In this document: one piece after another, positions 9,256-16,896 of the stretch
Layout: the number at the start of each line of letters is the position of its first letter
How positions within the stretch are numbered: the first letter of the stretch is position 1
Assembly (NCBI RefSeq): GCF_036014215.1
Contig: NZ_CP107921.1
Span: 5,215,501 to 5,279,500 of the forward strand
DNA length: 64,000 nucleotides
Origin: Streptomyces sp. NBC_00440
Lineage (GTDB): Bacteria > Actinomycetota > Actinomycetes > Streptomycetales > Streptomycetaceae
Direction: 5' to 3'
The notes under the pieces: generated by a model
Seen by the model: only the letters and a program-made list of their open reading frames with translations
What the model was told of the DNA's origin: nothing
The model's database searches: none
Translations under genes and position numbers: made by a program

Positions 9256-9318
9256 CTTGACCCCCGTCCCGTCGATGCTGCAGTATCCTGCCGGGTTCTT
9301 GTCCAGGTATTGCTGGTG
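9256..9318 (-). pseudogene. Second, diverged copy of the msrA 3' end (putative attachment-site half)
   Basis: On the minus strand this reads CHQQYLDKNPAGYCSIDGTG, matching the MsrA C-terminal [15 protein letters not shown] encoded at 12001-12063 (same orientation, roughly 70% identical over 63 bp by eye). The frame then leaves MsrA homology and ends about 30 codons later. With the serine recombinase starting 51 bp away, it is best read as one junction (att half-site) of an element inserted in msrA. Confidence 0.6.
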
Positions 9319-9369
9319 GCACTCATTCTTTTTGCGTAGGATTAGTTACCCTTCGTAAAGGGGTGGGAA

Positions 9370-10854
9370 GTGAACGAAGCGGCACCGGTGATCCCGGTTG
9401 TCTCATACGCGCGTATCTCCGCCGACACGGCCAGGGACGGTCATGGCGTCGAGGACCAGCACAAGGCGAACCGGGAGACGGCGGCCCGTCTCGGCTGGAC
9501 GATCGTGCACCGCTACACCGACAACGACCTGTCGGCGGCAAAGGCGGCGGTGGTGCGTCCGGACTTCGAGGCGATGGTGAAGGCGCTCAAGTCGGGCCAT
9601 ATGCCGGACGGGCAGTTCGTACGCGGCGTCATCGTGGTCGCCGACGACCGGCTCACGCGCCGGGCGGGCGACTACGAGCGTTTCGTGGACGCGCTCACGT
9701 ACGAGGAAGGGCGGCTGTACGCAGATGCCAGGGGTTCGAAGAACCTCTACAGCGAGGACGTGGAGTCCATGGGGCTCTTCGGCGTCGTTATCTCCAAGAT
9801 GGAGGTGCGTAAGATGCAGCGGCGTGCACGCCGCTCGCATCGCGCTCGCGCGGAGCTGGGCATCCCGGTCGGTGGAAAGCGTCCGTTCGGCTGGCAGGGC
9901 GACAAGCTCAGGCTGGAGCCCGAGGAAGCGGAGTGGCTGGCGAAGGGCGCCCGCGAGGTGATCGCGGGCAAGTCCCTGCACTCGATCCTCCGGGAGTGGC
10001 GGGAGGCAGGCGTCCGCACGGTCAACGACAAGGAATGGGCGAGCCGTTCGCTCAAGCTCGCGTTATGGAACCCGCGGCTGTGCGGCTGGCGGAAGCACAA
10101 TGGCGAGTTGGTGCGTGATGCCAACGGCATTCCGATTGTTGGTCTCTGGGAGACCGTCATCACACCCAAGGAATGGATGGCCATCGACGCCATCTTCTCG
10201 GCCCGTGTCGGTCCCAACACGAAGGCTGACGGATCGGTCACGGACTACCGCACTCCCTCGTACCTGCTGACGGGAATCCTTCGGTGCGGAAAGCCTCGTG
10301 AGGACGGTCAGATCTGCAACTCGCCCCTCAGGGCAACCGCAAGAGCGGACCTCTCCGGAGGCTATCTCTACCAGTGCCCCAGCAAAGAGATGGGCGGGTG
10401 TGGGGGCACTGGACGGAACGGTGCCAAGATCGATGAATCCATCACGGAGGCCGTGCTCTCGAAGCTGGAAGAGAGGGCGGCAGGGAAGACGCGCGCCGAT
10501 GCGGTGTGGGGAGGGGAGGAAGAGCTGGCCCGCCTGATGGCCAAGCAGCGCAAGCTTCTCCAGGCGTGGCAGGAAGACCAGGTCTCGGATGAGCTGTTCT
10601 TCCCTGAGAATCAGAGGATGGAGGCGCGCGTCAAGGAACTCCGAGCGGACAGAACGCGTCACGCCCTGAGTCAGCAGCGGGCCGCCGAAGTCACTGGCGA
10701 TGTACGCGAACGCTGGACCTCGGGCAGGTTGGACCTGGCACAAAAGCGCACGTTGATCAGGGAGGTACTGCAAGCGGTGCTTGTGCTTCCTGTGGGAGGC
10801 GGAGGTAGGCGACCCTTCAATCCTGATCTACTGGTACCGAAGTGGCGGGACTGA
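9370..10854 (+). CDS. Large serine recombinase (phage/ICE-type integrase)
   Basis: A 494-residue site-specific integrase of the large serine family. The resolvase domain (about 8-160) holds the catalytic Ser17 in YARIS and the conserved DDRLTRR. A recombinase domain covers about 170-285, a zinc-ribbon region with paired Cys (CGKPREDGQIC, YQCP, GGCGG) about 300-345, and a coiled coil the C-terminal third. The GTG at 9370 follows an AAGGGGTGGG purine run. It reads away from the msrA-like junction, as integrase genes often lie next to their own attachment site. No excisionase, replication or transfer gene accompanies it. Confidence 0.93.
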   Translation: MNEAAPVIPVVSYARISADTARDGHGVEDQHKANRETAARLGWTIVHRYTDNDLSAAKAAVVRPDFEAMVKALKSGHMPDGQFVRGVIVVADDRLTRRAGDYERFVDALTYEEGRLYADARGSKNLYSEDVESMGLFGVVISKMEVRKMQRRARRSHRARAELGIPVGGKRPFGWQGDKLRLEPEEAEWLAKGAREVIAGKSLHSILREWREAGVRTVNDKEWASRSLKLALWNPRLCGWRKHNGELVRDANGIPIVGLWETVITPKEWMAIDAIFSARVGPNTKADGSVTDYRTPSYLLTGILRCGKPREDGQICNSPLRATARADLSGGYLYQCPSKEMGGCGGTGRNGAKIDESITEAVLSKLEERAAGKTRADAVWGGEEELARLMAKQRKLLQAWQEDQVSDELFFPENQRMEARVKELRADRTRHALSQQRAAEVTGDVRERWTSGRLDLAQKRTLIREVLQAVLVLPVGGGGRRPFNPDLLVPKWRD

Positions 10855-11133
10855 CCAGTTGAGTCCGCATACGGGGGCGTCGGCTGAATGGCCGGCGCCG
10901 TGCTTCGGGCGATTATCGCCAGCCGAGTGGGTGGCGACCGCGACCGAGTGGGCTTCATGGAGTTGCCGCACCTCCTGCAGTTCGGTTGCTCCGCCGAGCG
11001 ATTGCCGATCACCTTGCACGGCCGCATCGAAGCACAAGGGCGAGAAGGCACCCCTTCAGGCACGTCAGAGGCGGCACGTTGAACGTGACGGACCGCAGTC
11101 CGTGCCAGTGATCCCGCCGGTAGCTTGGCACCC

Positions 11134-11910
11134 ATGACGGTGGCGTTGATCGACTCAGGGCTTGGCCTCCTTTCGACCGCAGGATGGCTTCGATCCCTCG
11201 CCCCGGAACTCGATCTGCTTCTCCTTCTGGACCCTGACGGCGCCCCCTGGGGGTCCAGAACGTCCTCCTTCGTCACGGACCGCCTGCTCAGCGCCGCCCA
11301 GTTGGCTGTCCAGCGTGGCGCGGAGGCCATCGTGGTCCCCTGCAACACCGCCACCGTCACCGCGATCGACGCTCTGCGTGAGAGTTTCGAACCCGGCGTG
11401 GCTGTGATCGGGACCGTTCCCGCCGTGAAGTCCGACGCCGTGGCCGACCAGGACTTCGCAGTGTGGGCAACCGTCCGGACCACGGCGAGTGACTACCAGA
11501 ATCGCCTGATCGCAGACTTCGCGAATGGTCGGCCTGTCGCACGGGTCGCATGCCCCGGACTGGCCGAGGCTATCGACCACGGAGGTACGGCCGCAGCAGC
11601 GGAGGCGATCGCCGACGCAGCCGAGCGCACTACCCAGAAATGCACCTCCATGGTGCTGGGATGCACGCACTACCCCCTGGTGGCGCCAGAGATTCTGCAG
11701 AGGCTGCCTGCCGGAACCGTGCCCGTATGACAGTGCGGAAGCAGTAGCCCGCCAGACCCTGCGGCGATTGGGCCGGACCACGGAATCGCGCAGTTCCACG
11801 GGCTCCATCGACGTGGTGGTCAGCGGCCGCCGCGGAACACTCCCAGATGGTGCCCACGCCTACCCGGTGGGTCGTGCCCTTGCTGCAACAGCATGGGTGC
11901 CCCGCGACAT
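11134..11910 (+). pseudogene. Aspartate/glutamate racemase family gene, frameshifted
   Basis: The first frame (11134-11730) encodes a MurI-like racemase with both catalytic Cys motifs, VVPCNTATV and LGCTHYPL. It stops directly after GTVPV. The homology continues in the next frame (YDSAEAVARQTLRRLG, then IDVVVSGRRGTLP) to about 11910, so one extra base near 11725 has broken the gene, or there is a sequencing error. A few bases later the msrA 3' end begins, so the racemase C-terminus may also be cut by the element boundary. It lies inside the putative element with the recombinase. Confidence 0.7.
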
Positions 11911-11964
11911 TCTCATCACCGCCGCAACACGCGCCTCGACGACTACTCCAGCGAAGCCGGGGGC

Positions 11965-12630
11965 TTATTCGTCGTCGGCTTGGGCCACACCGATCGGGCA
12001 CGAGACGCCCGTCCCGCCGATCCCGCAGTAGCCGTTAACGTTGCGGTCCAGGTACTGCTGGTGATACGGCTCAGCGGCGTAGAATTCGCGGCCCTCGGCC
12101 GGCTGGATCTCCGTCGAGATCGTGCCGTACCCCGAGCCCGTCAGGACCTGCTGGTACGCCTCGCGGGACGCGGTCGCCGCGGCTTCCTGGGCCGGGGAGT
12201 GGGTGTAGATCGCCGAGCGGTACTGGGTGCCCACGTCGTTGCCCTGGCGGAAGCCCTGGGTCGGGTTGTGGGACTCCCAGAAGATCTTGAGCAGGGTCGT
12301 GTACGGGACGACCTCCGGGTCGAAGACCACCCTGACCGCCTCCGTGTGACCGGTGAGGCCCGAGCAGACCTCCTCGTACGCCGGATTCACCGTGGAGCCG
12401 CCCTGGTAGCCGACGAGCGTCGTCCAGACGCCCTCCGTCTGCCAGAAGATGCGCTCGGCGCCCCAGAAACAGCCCAGGGCGAAATCGGCGGTCTCCAGCT
12501 GCGCCGGGTACGGGCCGGCCAGCGGATTGCCCAGGACCGTGTGGCGGGCGGGCAGCTCGAATTCCGGGGTGTCCCGGCCCTTCAGGGCCTGGTCCGGGGT
12601 GGGGAGCTGGGGGGTGCGGTTCAGGAACAT
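11965..12630 (-). CDS. msrA: Peptide methionine sulfoxide reductase MsrA
   Basis: Reduces methionine-S-sulfoxide in proteins using thioredoxin or similar. The 221-residue protein is full length: N-terminal [12 protein letters not shown] extension, active site GCFWGAER with Cys54, TGHTEAV and [19 protein letters not shown] family motifs, and resolving Cys residues in GYCGIGG and SCPIG near the end. The ATG at 12630 has a GAGGAG site. A near-perfect sigma-R promoter lies just upstream. The C-terminal codons RNVNGYC differ from the more usual KNPAGYC, which is where the flanking duplication suggests recombination. Confidence 0.96.
   Translation of the reverse strand: MFLNRTPQLPTPDQALKGRDTPEFELPARHTVLGNPLAGPYPAQLETADFALGCFWGAERIFWQTEGVWTTLVGYQGGSTVNPAYEEVCSGLTGHTEAVRVVFDPEVVPYTTLLKIFWESHNPTQGFRQGNDVGTQYRSAIYTHSPAQEAAATASREAYQQVLTGSGYGTISTEIQPAEGREFYAAEPYHQQYLDRNVNGYCGIGGTGVSCPIGVAQADDE
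12001..12063 (-). repeat. msrA partner of the 63-bp imperfect direct repeat
   Basis: This stretch of msrA is repeated imperfectly at 9256-9318. The two copies bracket about 2.7 kb that carries the serine recombinase and the broken racemase. It is a candidate att half-site. Confidence 0.5.
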
Positions 12631-12669
12631 CGGCTGCGGCTCCTCGGGGAGTATGGGTGCACCCCGTGC

Positions 12670-12695
12670 AACGCACGGGTCCCGGTCAGGATTCC
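12670..12695 (-). promoter_or_regulatory. Sigma-R-type promoter of msrA
   Basis: On the minus strand GGAAT is followed by exactly 18 bases and GTT. This matches the thiol-oxidative-stress sigma-R consensus of Streptomyces (GGGAAT-N18/19-GTT). The expected start point is about 30 bases before the msrA ATG. Methionine sulfoxide reductases are known members of this regulon. Confidence 0.75.
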
Positions 12696-12808
12696 TGCTG
12701 GTCCCCGGAGGACGTCCGGCGCTCCAGCCACGCCGCCGTCTTCCTCCTGGACCGGAGCCAGAAGTAGGCGCCGAAGCCGATCAGGACCAGCGGTATGAGG
12801 CGTGTCAT
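12686..12808 (-). CDS. Small single-pass membrane protein (40 aa)
   Basis: ATG at 12808 to TGA at 12686 encodes [20 protein letters not shown] and then a basic, polar tail ending in QQES. It has one transmembrane segment (residues 4-18) and a positive cytoplasmic side. It sits between msrA and the 370-residue gene on the same strand, and its 3' end overlaps the sigma-R promoter. Such micro-proteins are easily missed; function unknown. Confidence 0.55.
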   Translation of the reverse strand: MTRLIPLVLIGFGAYFWLRSRRKTAAWLERRTSSGDQQES

Positions 12809-12891
12809 CGGGCTCGCTCGTTCCTCTTCGGGTTCCCGCCCGCGGGGATGCGGTGCGGGGGTGCCGTGCGGTGTGCCGCCAGCCTACTCAG

Positions 12892-12963
12892 CGGGCTCAG
12901 CGGGCTCAGCGGGCTCAGCGGGCTCAGCGGGCTCGGCGGGCTCGGCGGGCTCGGCGGGTTCAA
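12892..12963. repeat. 9-bp tandem repeat (CGGGCTCAG/CGGGCTCGG)
   Basis: Seven near-perfect head-to-tail copies (four CGGGCTCAG, three CGGGCTCGG) and a degenerate eighth end at the stop codon of the 370-residue gene. The array is intergenic apart from its last few bases. It has no dyad symmetry and no spacers, so it is a minisatellite and not a terminator or CRISPR. Confidence 0.85.
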
Positions 12964-14072
12964 CGGGGCAGGGTGGCCGGGCTGCCGCCGTTCGCCTCGT
13001 ACCCCGCGACCGCCAGCGCCCGGTACACCGCGTACACCCCGGCCGGATCCTCGTCGAGCGTCCACGGCAGCGCCCCCACATGGCCGTCGATGCGGACCAG
13101 CTGGTTCATCGCCTCCGACCAGCGTTCGGACCGGACCAGGAAGAGCACCAGCAGATGCCGTACGTGCGCGAGCACCGGGTCGTCGGCGCGGGCCGTGTGC
13201 ACCGCGTGCATCGCCCCCTCCACCGCCCTGGTGACGACGACGCTCTGGTAGAAGCTGCGCACCAGTGTGACCTCGGGCAGGTGCTCGTACACGGCGAAGA
13301 GCGGGAGCGCGGCGAGCAGCGAGCCACGGGGTGCGCGGGCCGCCGCCGCGTGCGCGAACTCGTCCGCCCGGTCGCGCGACCCGTGCCACTTCTCGCACCA
13401 GTAGTGCAGCGCGGCCAGATGCGCCCCCATGTGCTCGGGCGCGCGGTCGATCACCTTCGCCCACAACTCCTCGAACTGCGGCTCGGGGTAGGCGAGTCCA
13501 CGTCCGACGGCCAGCTCCACGATGTACGGGACGGGGTCGCCCGGGGCGAGCAGCGCCGCTTCGCCGCAGACGGTGCGCGCCTCCTCCAGGATGATCCGGA
13601 AATCGTCGGTCCGTGCGCCGTCCGGCGACTCGGAGCGCCACGCCTGCTGCACCAGGAACGCGGCGTGCACCTGGGCCGCGCCCGCGTCCTTGGGGGACTC
13701 GGAGCGCCAGTTGCGCAGCCAGGCCCCGCCGACGCCCGGCCGCTGCGACAGCTCCAGTGAGGCCGCCCCCGCGAAGGCCTGCACCCGCTGCCAGCGCAGC
13801 TCGCCCTGCCGGGGCGTACCGGCGAGCAGCTGGGCGGCGGGCCGCCAGTTCTGGGTGTGCTGCACCACCTCCAGCACATCGAGCAGATCCTGGTCCGGGC
13901 CCGGCAGCCGTATGTCCAGTTCCTCCTGGCGCAGGAACCCGTAGTCATCGGGGTCCGCGGCGTCCGGGGAACCGGGCAGCACCTGGTGGATGCCGCCGCG
14001 TCTGCGCAGCAGCAACGGGCCGAGCACTGCCGCGAACATGCCAACCGCGAGCAGGAACCAGAGAATCTCCAT
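12960..14072 (-). CDS. Membrane-anchored hypothetical protein, TPR-like
   Basis: A 370-residue protein. It has one N-terminal transmembrane anchor (MEILWFLLAVGMFAAVLGPL) with a following RRR stop-transfer, then a helical, Ala/Leu/Trp-rich body resembling a TPR solenoid. There are two WRSESP repeats around residues 120-150. No enzymatic motif is visible. It lies upstream of the 40-residue membrane protein and msrA, and diverges from the cystathionine gamma-synthase gene. Confidence 0.75.
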   Translation of the reverse strand: MEILWFLLAVGMFAAVLGPLLLRRRGGIHQVLPGSPDAADPDDYGFLRQEELDIRLPGPDQDLLDVLEVVQHTQNWRPAAQLLAGTPRQGELRWQRVQAFAGAASLELSQRPGVGGAWLRNWRSESPKDAGAAQVHAAFLVQQAWRSESPDGARTDDFRIILEEARTVCGEAALLAPGDPVPYIVELAVGRGLAYPEPQFEELWAKVIDRAPEHMGAHLAALHYWCEKWHGSRDRADEFAHAAAARAPRGSLLAALPLFAVYEHLPEVTLVRSFYQSVVVTRAVEGAMHAVHTARADDPVLAHVRHLLVLFLVRSERWSEAMNQLVRIDGHVGALPWTLDEDPAGVYAVYRALAVAGYEANGGSPATLPR

Positions 14073-14123
14073 GAGTCAAGCGAACCAGACACGACCGACA
14101 TCTGACCACTACGCTCGGTTCCC

Positions 14124-15281
14124 ATGAGCGACGAGCACAGCGTGCACCAGAGTTTCGAGACCCTCGCGATTCATGCGGGCAACACCGCTGACCCCCTCAC
14201 GGGCGCGGTCGTGCCCCCCATCTACCAGGTCTCCACGTACAAGCAGGACGGCGTGGGCGGGCTGCGCGGCGGCTACGAGTACAGCCGCAGCGGCAACCCG
14301 ACCCGTACCGCCCTTGAGGAGAACCTGGCGGCCCTGGAGGGCGGCCGGCGCGGGCTCGCCTTCGCCTCCGGCCTCGCCGCCGAGGACTGCCTGCTCCGTA
14401 CGCTGCTGACGCCCGGGGACCACGTGGTCATCCCGAACGACGCGTACGGCGGCACCTTCCGGCTGTTCGCGAAGGTCGTGTCCCGGTGGGGCGTCGAGTG
14501 GTCGGTCGCGGACACCACGGACCCGGCATCGGTGCGGGCCGCCATGACGCCCCGTACCAAGGTGATCTGGGTGGAGACCCCCTCCAACCCGCTCCTCGGG
14601 ATCACGGACATCGCGGCGGTGGCCGACGTGGCGCGCACGGCGGGCGTGAAGCTCGTCGTCGACAACACCTTCGCCAGCCCCTACCTCCAGCAGCCGCTCG
14701 CGCTCGGCGCGGACGTCGTCGTGCACTCGATGACCAAGTACATGGGCGGCCACTCGGACGTGGTCGGCGGTGCGCTGGTCGTCAACTCCGACGACCTCGG
14801 TGAGGAGTTGGCGTACCACCAGAACGCGATGGGCGCGGTCTGCGGGCCGTTCGACGCCTGGCTGGTGCTGCGCGGGATCAAGACGCTGGCCGTACGGATG
14901 GACCGGCACAGCGAGAACGCCACGCGGATCGCGGAGATGCTGACCCGGCACCCGAAGGTCAGCAGCATCCTCTACCCGGGGCTGCCCGACCACCCCGGCC
15001 ACGAGATCGCGGCCAAGCAGATGCGGTCGTTCGGCGGGATGGTCTCCTTCCGGGTCCGGGGCGGCGAGGAGGCGGCGGTCGCGGTCTGCGACCGGGCGAA
15101 GCTGTTCACGCTGGGTGAGTCGCTCGGTGGGGTGGAGTCGCTGATCGAGCACCCGGGGCGGATGACGCACGCGTCGGTGGCCGGTTCGGCGCTGGAGGTT
15201 CCGGGGGATCTGGTGCGGCTCTCGGTGGGCATCGAGTCGGCCGACGACCTGCTCGCGGATCTGCAGCAGGCGCTGGGCTGA
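14124..15281 (+). CDS. metB: Cystathionine gamma-synthase / Cys-Met metabolism PLP enzyme
   Basis: A 385-residue PLP enzyme that should join an activated homoserine and cysteine to give cystathionine in methionine synthesis. It shows the family signature: YSRSGNPTR near residue 53, the phosphate-binding FASGLAAED, ETPSNPLL, VVDNTFASP and the PLP lysine in HSMTKYMGGHSD (Lys205). Length and N-terminus match bacterial MetB. Cystathionine gamma-lyases are close relatives, so direction of use is inferred. Confidence 0.9.
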   Translation: MSDEHSVHQSFETLAIHAGNTADPLTGAVVPPIYQVSTYKQDGVGGLRGGYEYSRSGNPTRTALEENLAALEGGRRGLAFASGLAAEDCLLRTLLTPGDHVVIPNDAYGGTFRLFAKVVSRWGVEWSVADTTDPASVRAAMTPRTKVIWVETPSNPLLGITDIAAVADVARTAGVKLVVDNTFASPYLQQPLALGADVVVHSMTKYMGGHSDVVGGALVVNSDDLGEELAYHQNAMGAVCGPFDAWLVLRGIKTLAVRMDRHSENATRIAEMLTRHPKVSSILYPGLPDHPGHEIAAKQMRSFGGMVSFRVRGGEEAAVAVCDRAKLFTLGESLGGVESLIEHPGRMTHASVAGSALEVPGDLVRLSVGIESADDLLADLQQALG

Positions 15282-15399
15282 CGGCCGGGCCGGAACTGGA
15301 CCGGGAACTGGGCTGACGGCTGGGCCGAGAACCGGGCTGAGGCCCGTCCGGTCGGGGCGGCGGATGGCTGCGGACGGGCTCGCAGTCATCCGTCGCCGC

Positions 15400-15651
15400 T
15401 CAGTAGCCCTCCACCGGCGGTGTGATCCGGGCCGGGGGCGGCGCCCACGGCTGGGTCAGGGTCGCCCACACCACGAATCCCACGAGCACCGCCGCCAGCA
15501 GCAGCCACGCCGCTCTCCGGCCCGCCGTGCGGCGACGCCGTATCCGGGTGCCGCGCTCCGCCGCACGGACCGCCAGGTCGGCGGGGACCGGCGGATGCGG
15601 GCCCTTCAGCATCCGGCGGACCATCTCCTCCTTGCGGTCCGGCAGGCTCAC
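15400..15651 (-). CDS. Small single-pass membrane protein coupled to ECF-like sigma gene
   Basis: An 83-residue protein from GTG 15651, whose start overlaps the stop of the sigma-like gene by four bases (GTGA), implying translational coupling. It has a soluble N-terminal half (SLPDRKEEMVRRML) and an Arg-rich stretch, then one transmembrane helix (AAWLLLAAVLVGFVVWATL) and a short Pro-rich outside tail. The size and pairing suggest an anti-sigma-like partner, but no zinc-anti-sigma motif is present. Confidence 0.7.
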   Translation of the reverse strand: MSLPDRKEEMVRRMLKGPHPPVPADLAVRAAERGTRIRRRRTAGRRAAWLLLAAVLVGFVVWATLTQPWAPPPARITPPVEGY

Positions 15652-16181
15652 GGCGTCGCCACCTCGGGCCGCCGGGGCGCGGCCTCCGGCGGGGTGCTGC
15701 GCAGGGTCGCCGTCGCATGGCCGCAGATCGCACGGACCCGCTCCGCCGGCAGGCCGACCGCCGCCGCGACCTGCTCCTCGGGGATCCCCTCGTACAGCCG
15801 CAGCACCACGATGAGGCGCTCCTGCGGGGTCAGCCGCCCCAGTACGCCGCCGCCCGCCGGGTTCGAGGGACGGCCTGCGCCTGCCGTCCGTCCCGGCCGG
15901 CCCGGCAGCTGCGGCCGGTGGTGGCGCCAGGCGCTGTGGGCGAAGTGGGCCGCCAGCTCCTGACGGGTGTGTTCGTACGGATCGTCGCCGCGCAGCCGGT
16001 CCCAGTGCGCGTACGTACGGGAGAGCGCCGCCAGCAGCAGCCGCTGCGCCCGTGGGGAGTCTCCGGTGGGCTCGGCCGTCAGCAGTACGGCCGCATGGAG
16101 GAGCCGTCCGGCCGCACCCGCGACGAACGATTCGAACTCCTCGTCGCGGCGGCGTTCCCGTGCTGCTGTCCGCTCCCGCAC
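15648..16181 (-). CDS. ECF-like (SigE-type) sigma factor, degenerate
   Basis: A 177-residue protein. Residues 15-85 look like a worn sigma region 2 (LLHAAVLLTAEPTGDSPRAQ, then ALSRTYAHWDRLRGDDPYEH). Residues about 115-165 form a good region 4 helix-turn-helix (LTPQERLIVVLRLYEGIPEE). The usual acidic DAEDLVQ element of region 2 is replaced, so promoter melting may be lost. It is coupled to the downstream membrane protein by a four-base overlap. It may act as an adaptor and not a true sigma. Confidence 0.75.
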   Translation of the reverse strand: MRERTAARERRRDEEFESFVAGAAGRLLHAAVLLTAEPTGDSPRAQRLLLAALSRTYAHWDRLRGDDPYEHTRQELAAHFAHSAWRHHRPQLPGRPGRTAGAGRPSNPAGGGVLGRLTPQERLIVVLRLYEGIPEEQVAAAVGLPAERVRAICGHATATLRSTPPEAAPRRPEVATP

Positions 16182-16224
16182 AGTGCCTCCCTGCTCTCAT
16201 CTGAGAGCAGGCCGCGGCACCCGG

Positions 16225-16728
16225 TCAAGAGGTCGGCGCGCCCGGCTCCTGGGTGCCTGCCGTACGGGTGGGGAGCGACGAGTTGAAGCGGGTCAACAGG
16301 GCGCAGAAGGTTTCGCGCTCCTCCTGCGTCCAGCCCTCGGTGACCTGGACCATCAGCTCGCGCCGTGAGGAGCGCACCTCTTCCAGGCGGGTCTGGCCGC
16401 GCGGGGAGAGCTGCAGGACGACCGCACGCCCGTCCTCGGGGTGCGAGGTGCGCTTGACCAGCCCGGTGTCGACGAGCGGGGCGACCTGCCTGGTCACCGT
16501 CGAGGAGTCGATGCCCATGCTCGCGGCCAGGGCCTTCACTCCCATCGGGCCCTCCCGGTCCAGCCGGTTGAGCAGCAGATAGGCCGCGCGGTCCATCGAG
16601 TTGCGCGCCTGGCCGACGCCTCCCATCCGGGTCTGCTCGGCGCGGCGGGCGAAGAGGGCCACCTGGTGCTGGAGGGCATCGAGGAAGCCGGGGTCGATAT
16701 CAGAAGTCATGTCCTGAGAAAGGGGCAT
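16225..16728 (-). CDS. MarR family transcriptional regulator
   Basis: A 167-residue winged-helix dimeric repressor. The DNA-binding core spans about residues 45-110: LNRLDREGPMGVKALAASMG, recognition helix DSSTVTRQVAPLV, wing KRTSHPEDGRAVV. Starts at 16728 or 16710 (MTSDIDPG) are both possible. It diverges from ilvA, with a small TTCA/TGAA dyad between them, but control of ilvA is not demonstrated. Confidence 0.9.
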   Translation of the reverse strand: MPLSQDMTSDIDPGFLDALQHQVALFARRAEQTRMGGVGQARNSMDRAAYLLLNRLDREGPMGVKALAASMGIDSSTVTRQVAPLVDTGLVKRTSHPEDGRAVVLQLSPRGQTRLEEVRSSRRELMVQVTEGWTQEERETFCALLTRFNSSLPTRTAGTQEPGAPTS

Positions 16729-16808
16729 GGCCGGGGGCTCTCTTCGTACGGTGGGCGGACAGTGGGGGACAGAGTACGCGGCCCGGAGCGGGCCCGTACC
16801 TGCGCTGC

Positions 16809-16823
16809 TTCAACCGTTGTGAA
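16809..16823. promoter_or_regulatory. Possible MarR operator
   Basis: TTCAACCGTTGTGAA has TTCA/TGAA arms and an inner CAA/TTG dyad. It lies between the divergent MarR gene and ilvA. The symmetry is modest, so this is a weak call. Confidence 0.3.
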
Positions 16824-16896
16824 CATGACGGTCCAGCCGTTGCCTGTCCGTCGGCTCCGGCGGCCAGGACGGCGCCGAGCTGCGAGACTTGGCGCC

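Noticed and set aside
9256..9360. A separate small gene encoding an MsrA-like peptide
   Set aside because: It has no start or ribosome-binding site, only about 20 codons of MsrA similarity, and then unrelated sequence; an attachment-site remnant explains it better.
10855..11133. A small gene in the gap after the recombinase
   Set aside because: Short open frames exist on both strands but none has a ribosome-binding site or recognisable protein; no gene is supported.
12892..12963. CRISPR array
   Set aside because: Units of 9 bp are contiguous with no unique spacers and no cas genes are present. The same applies to the array at 35840.
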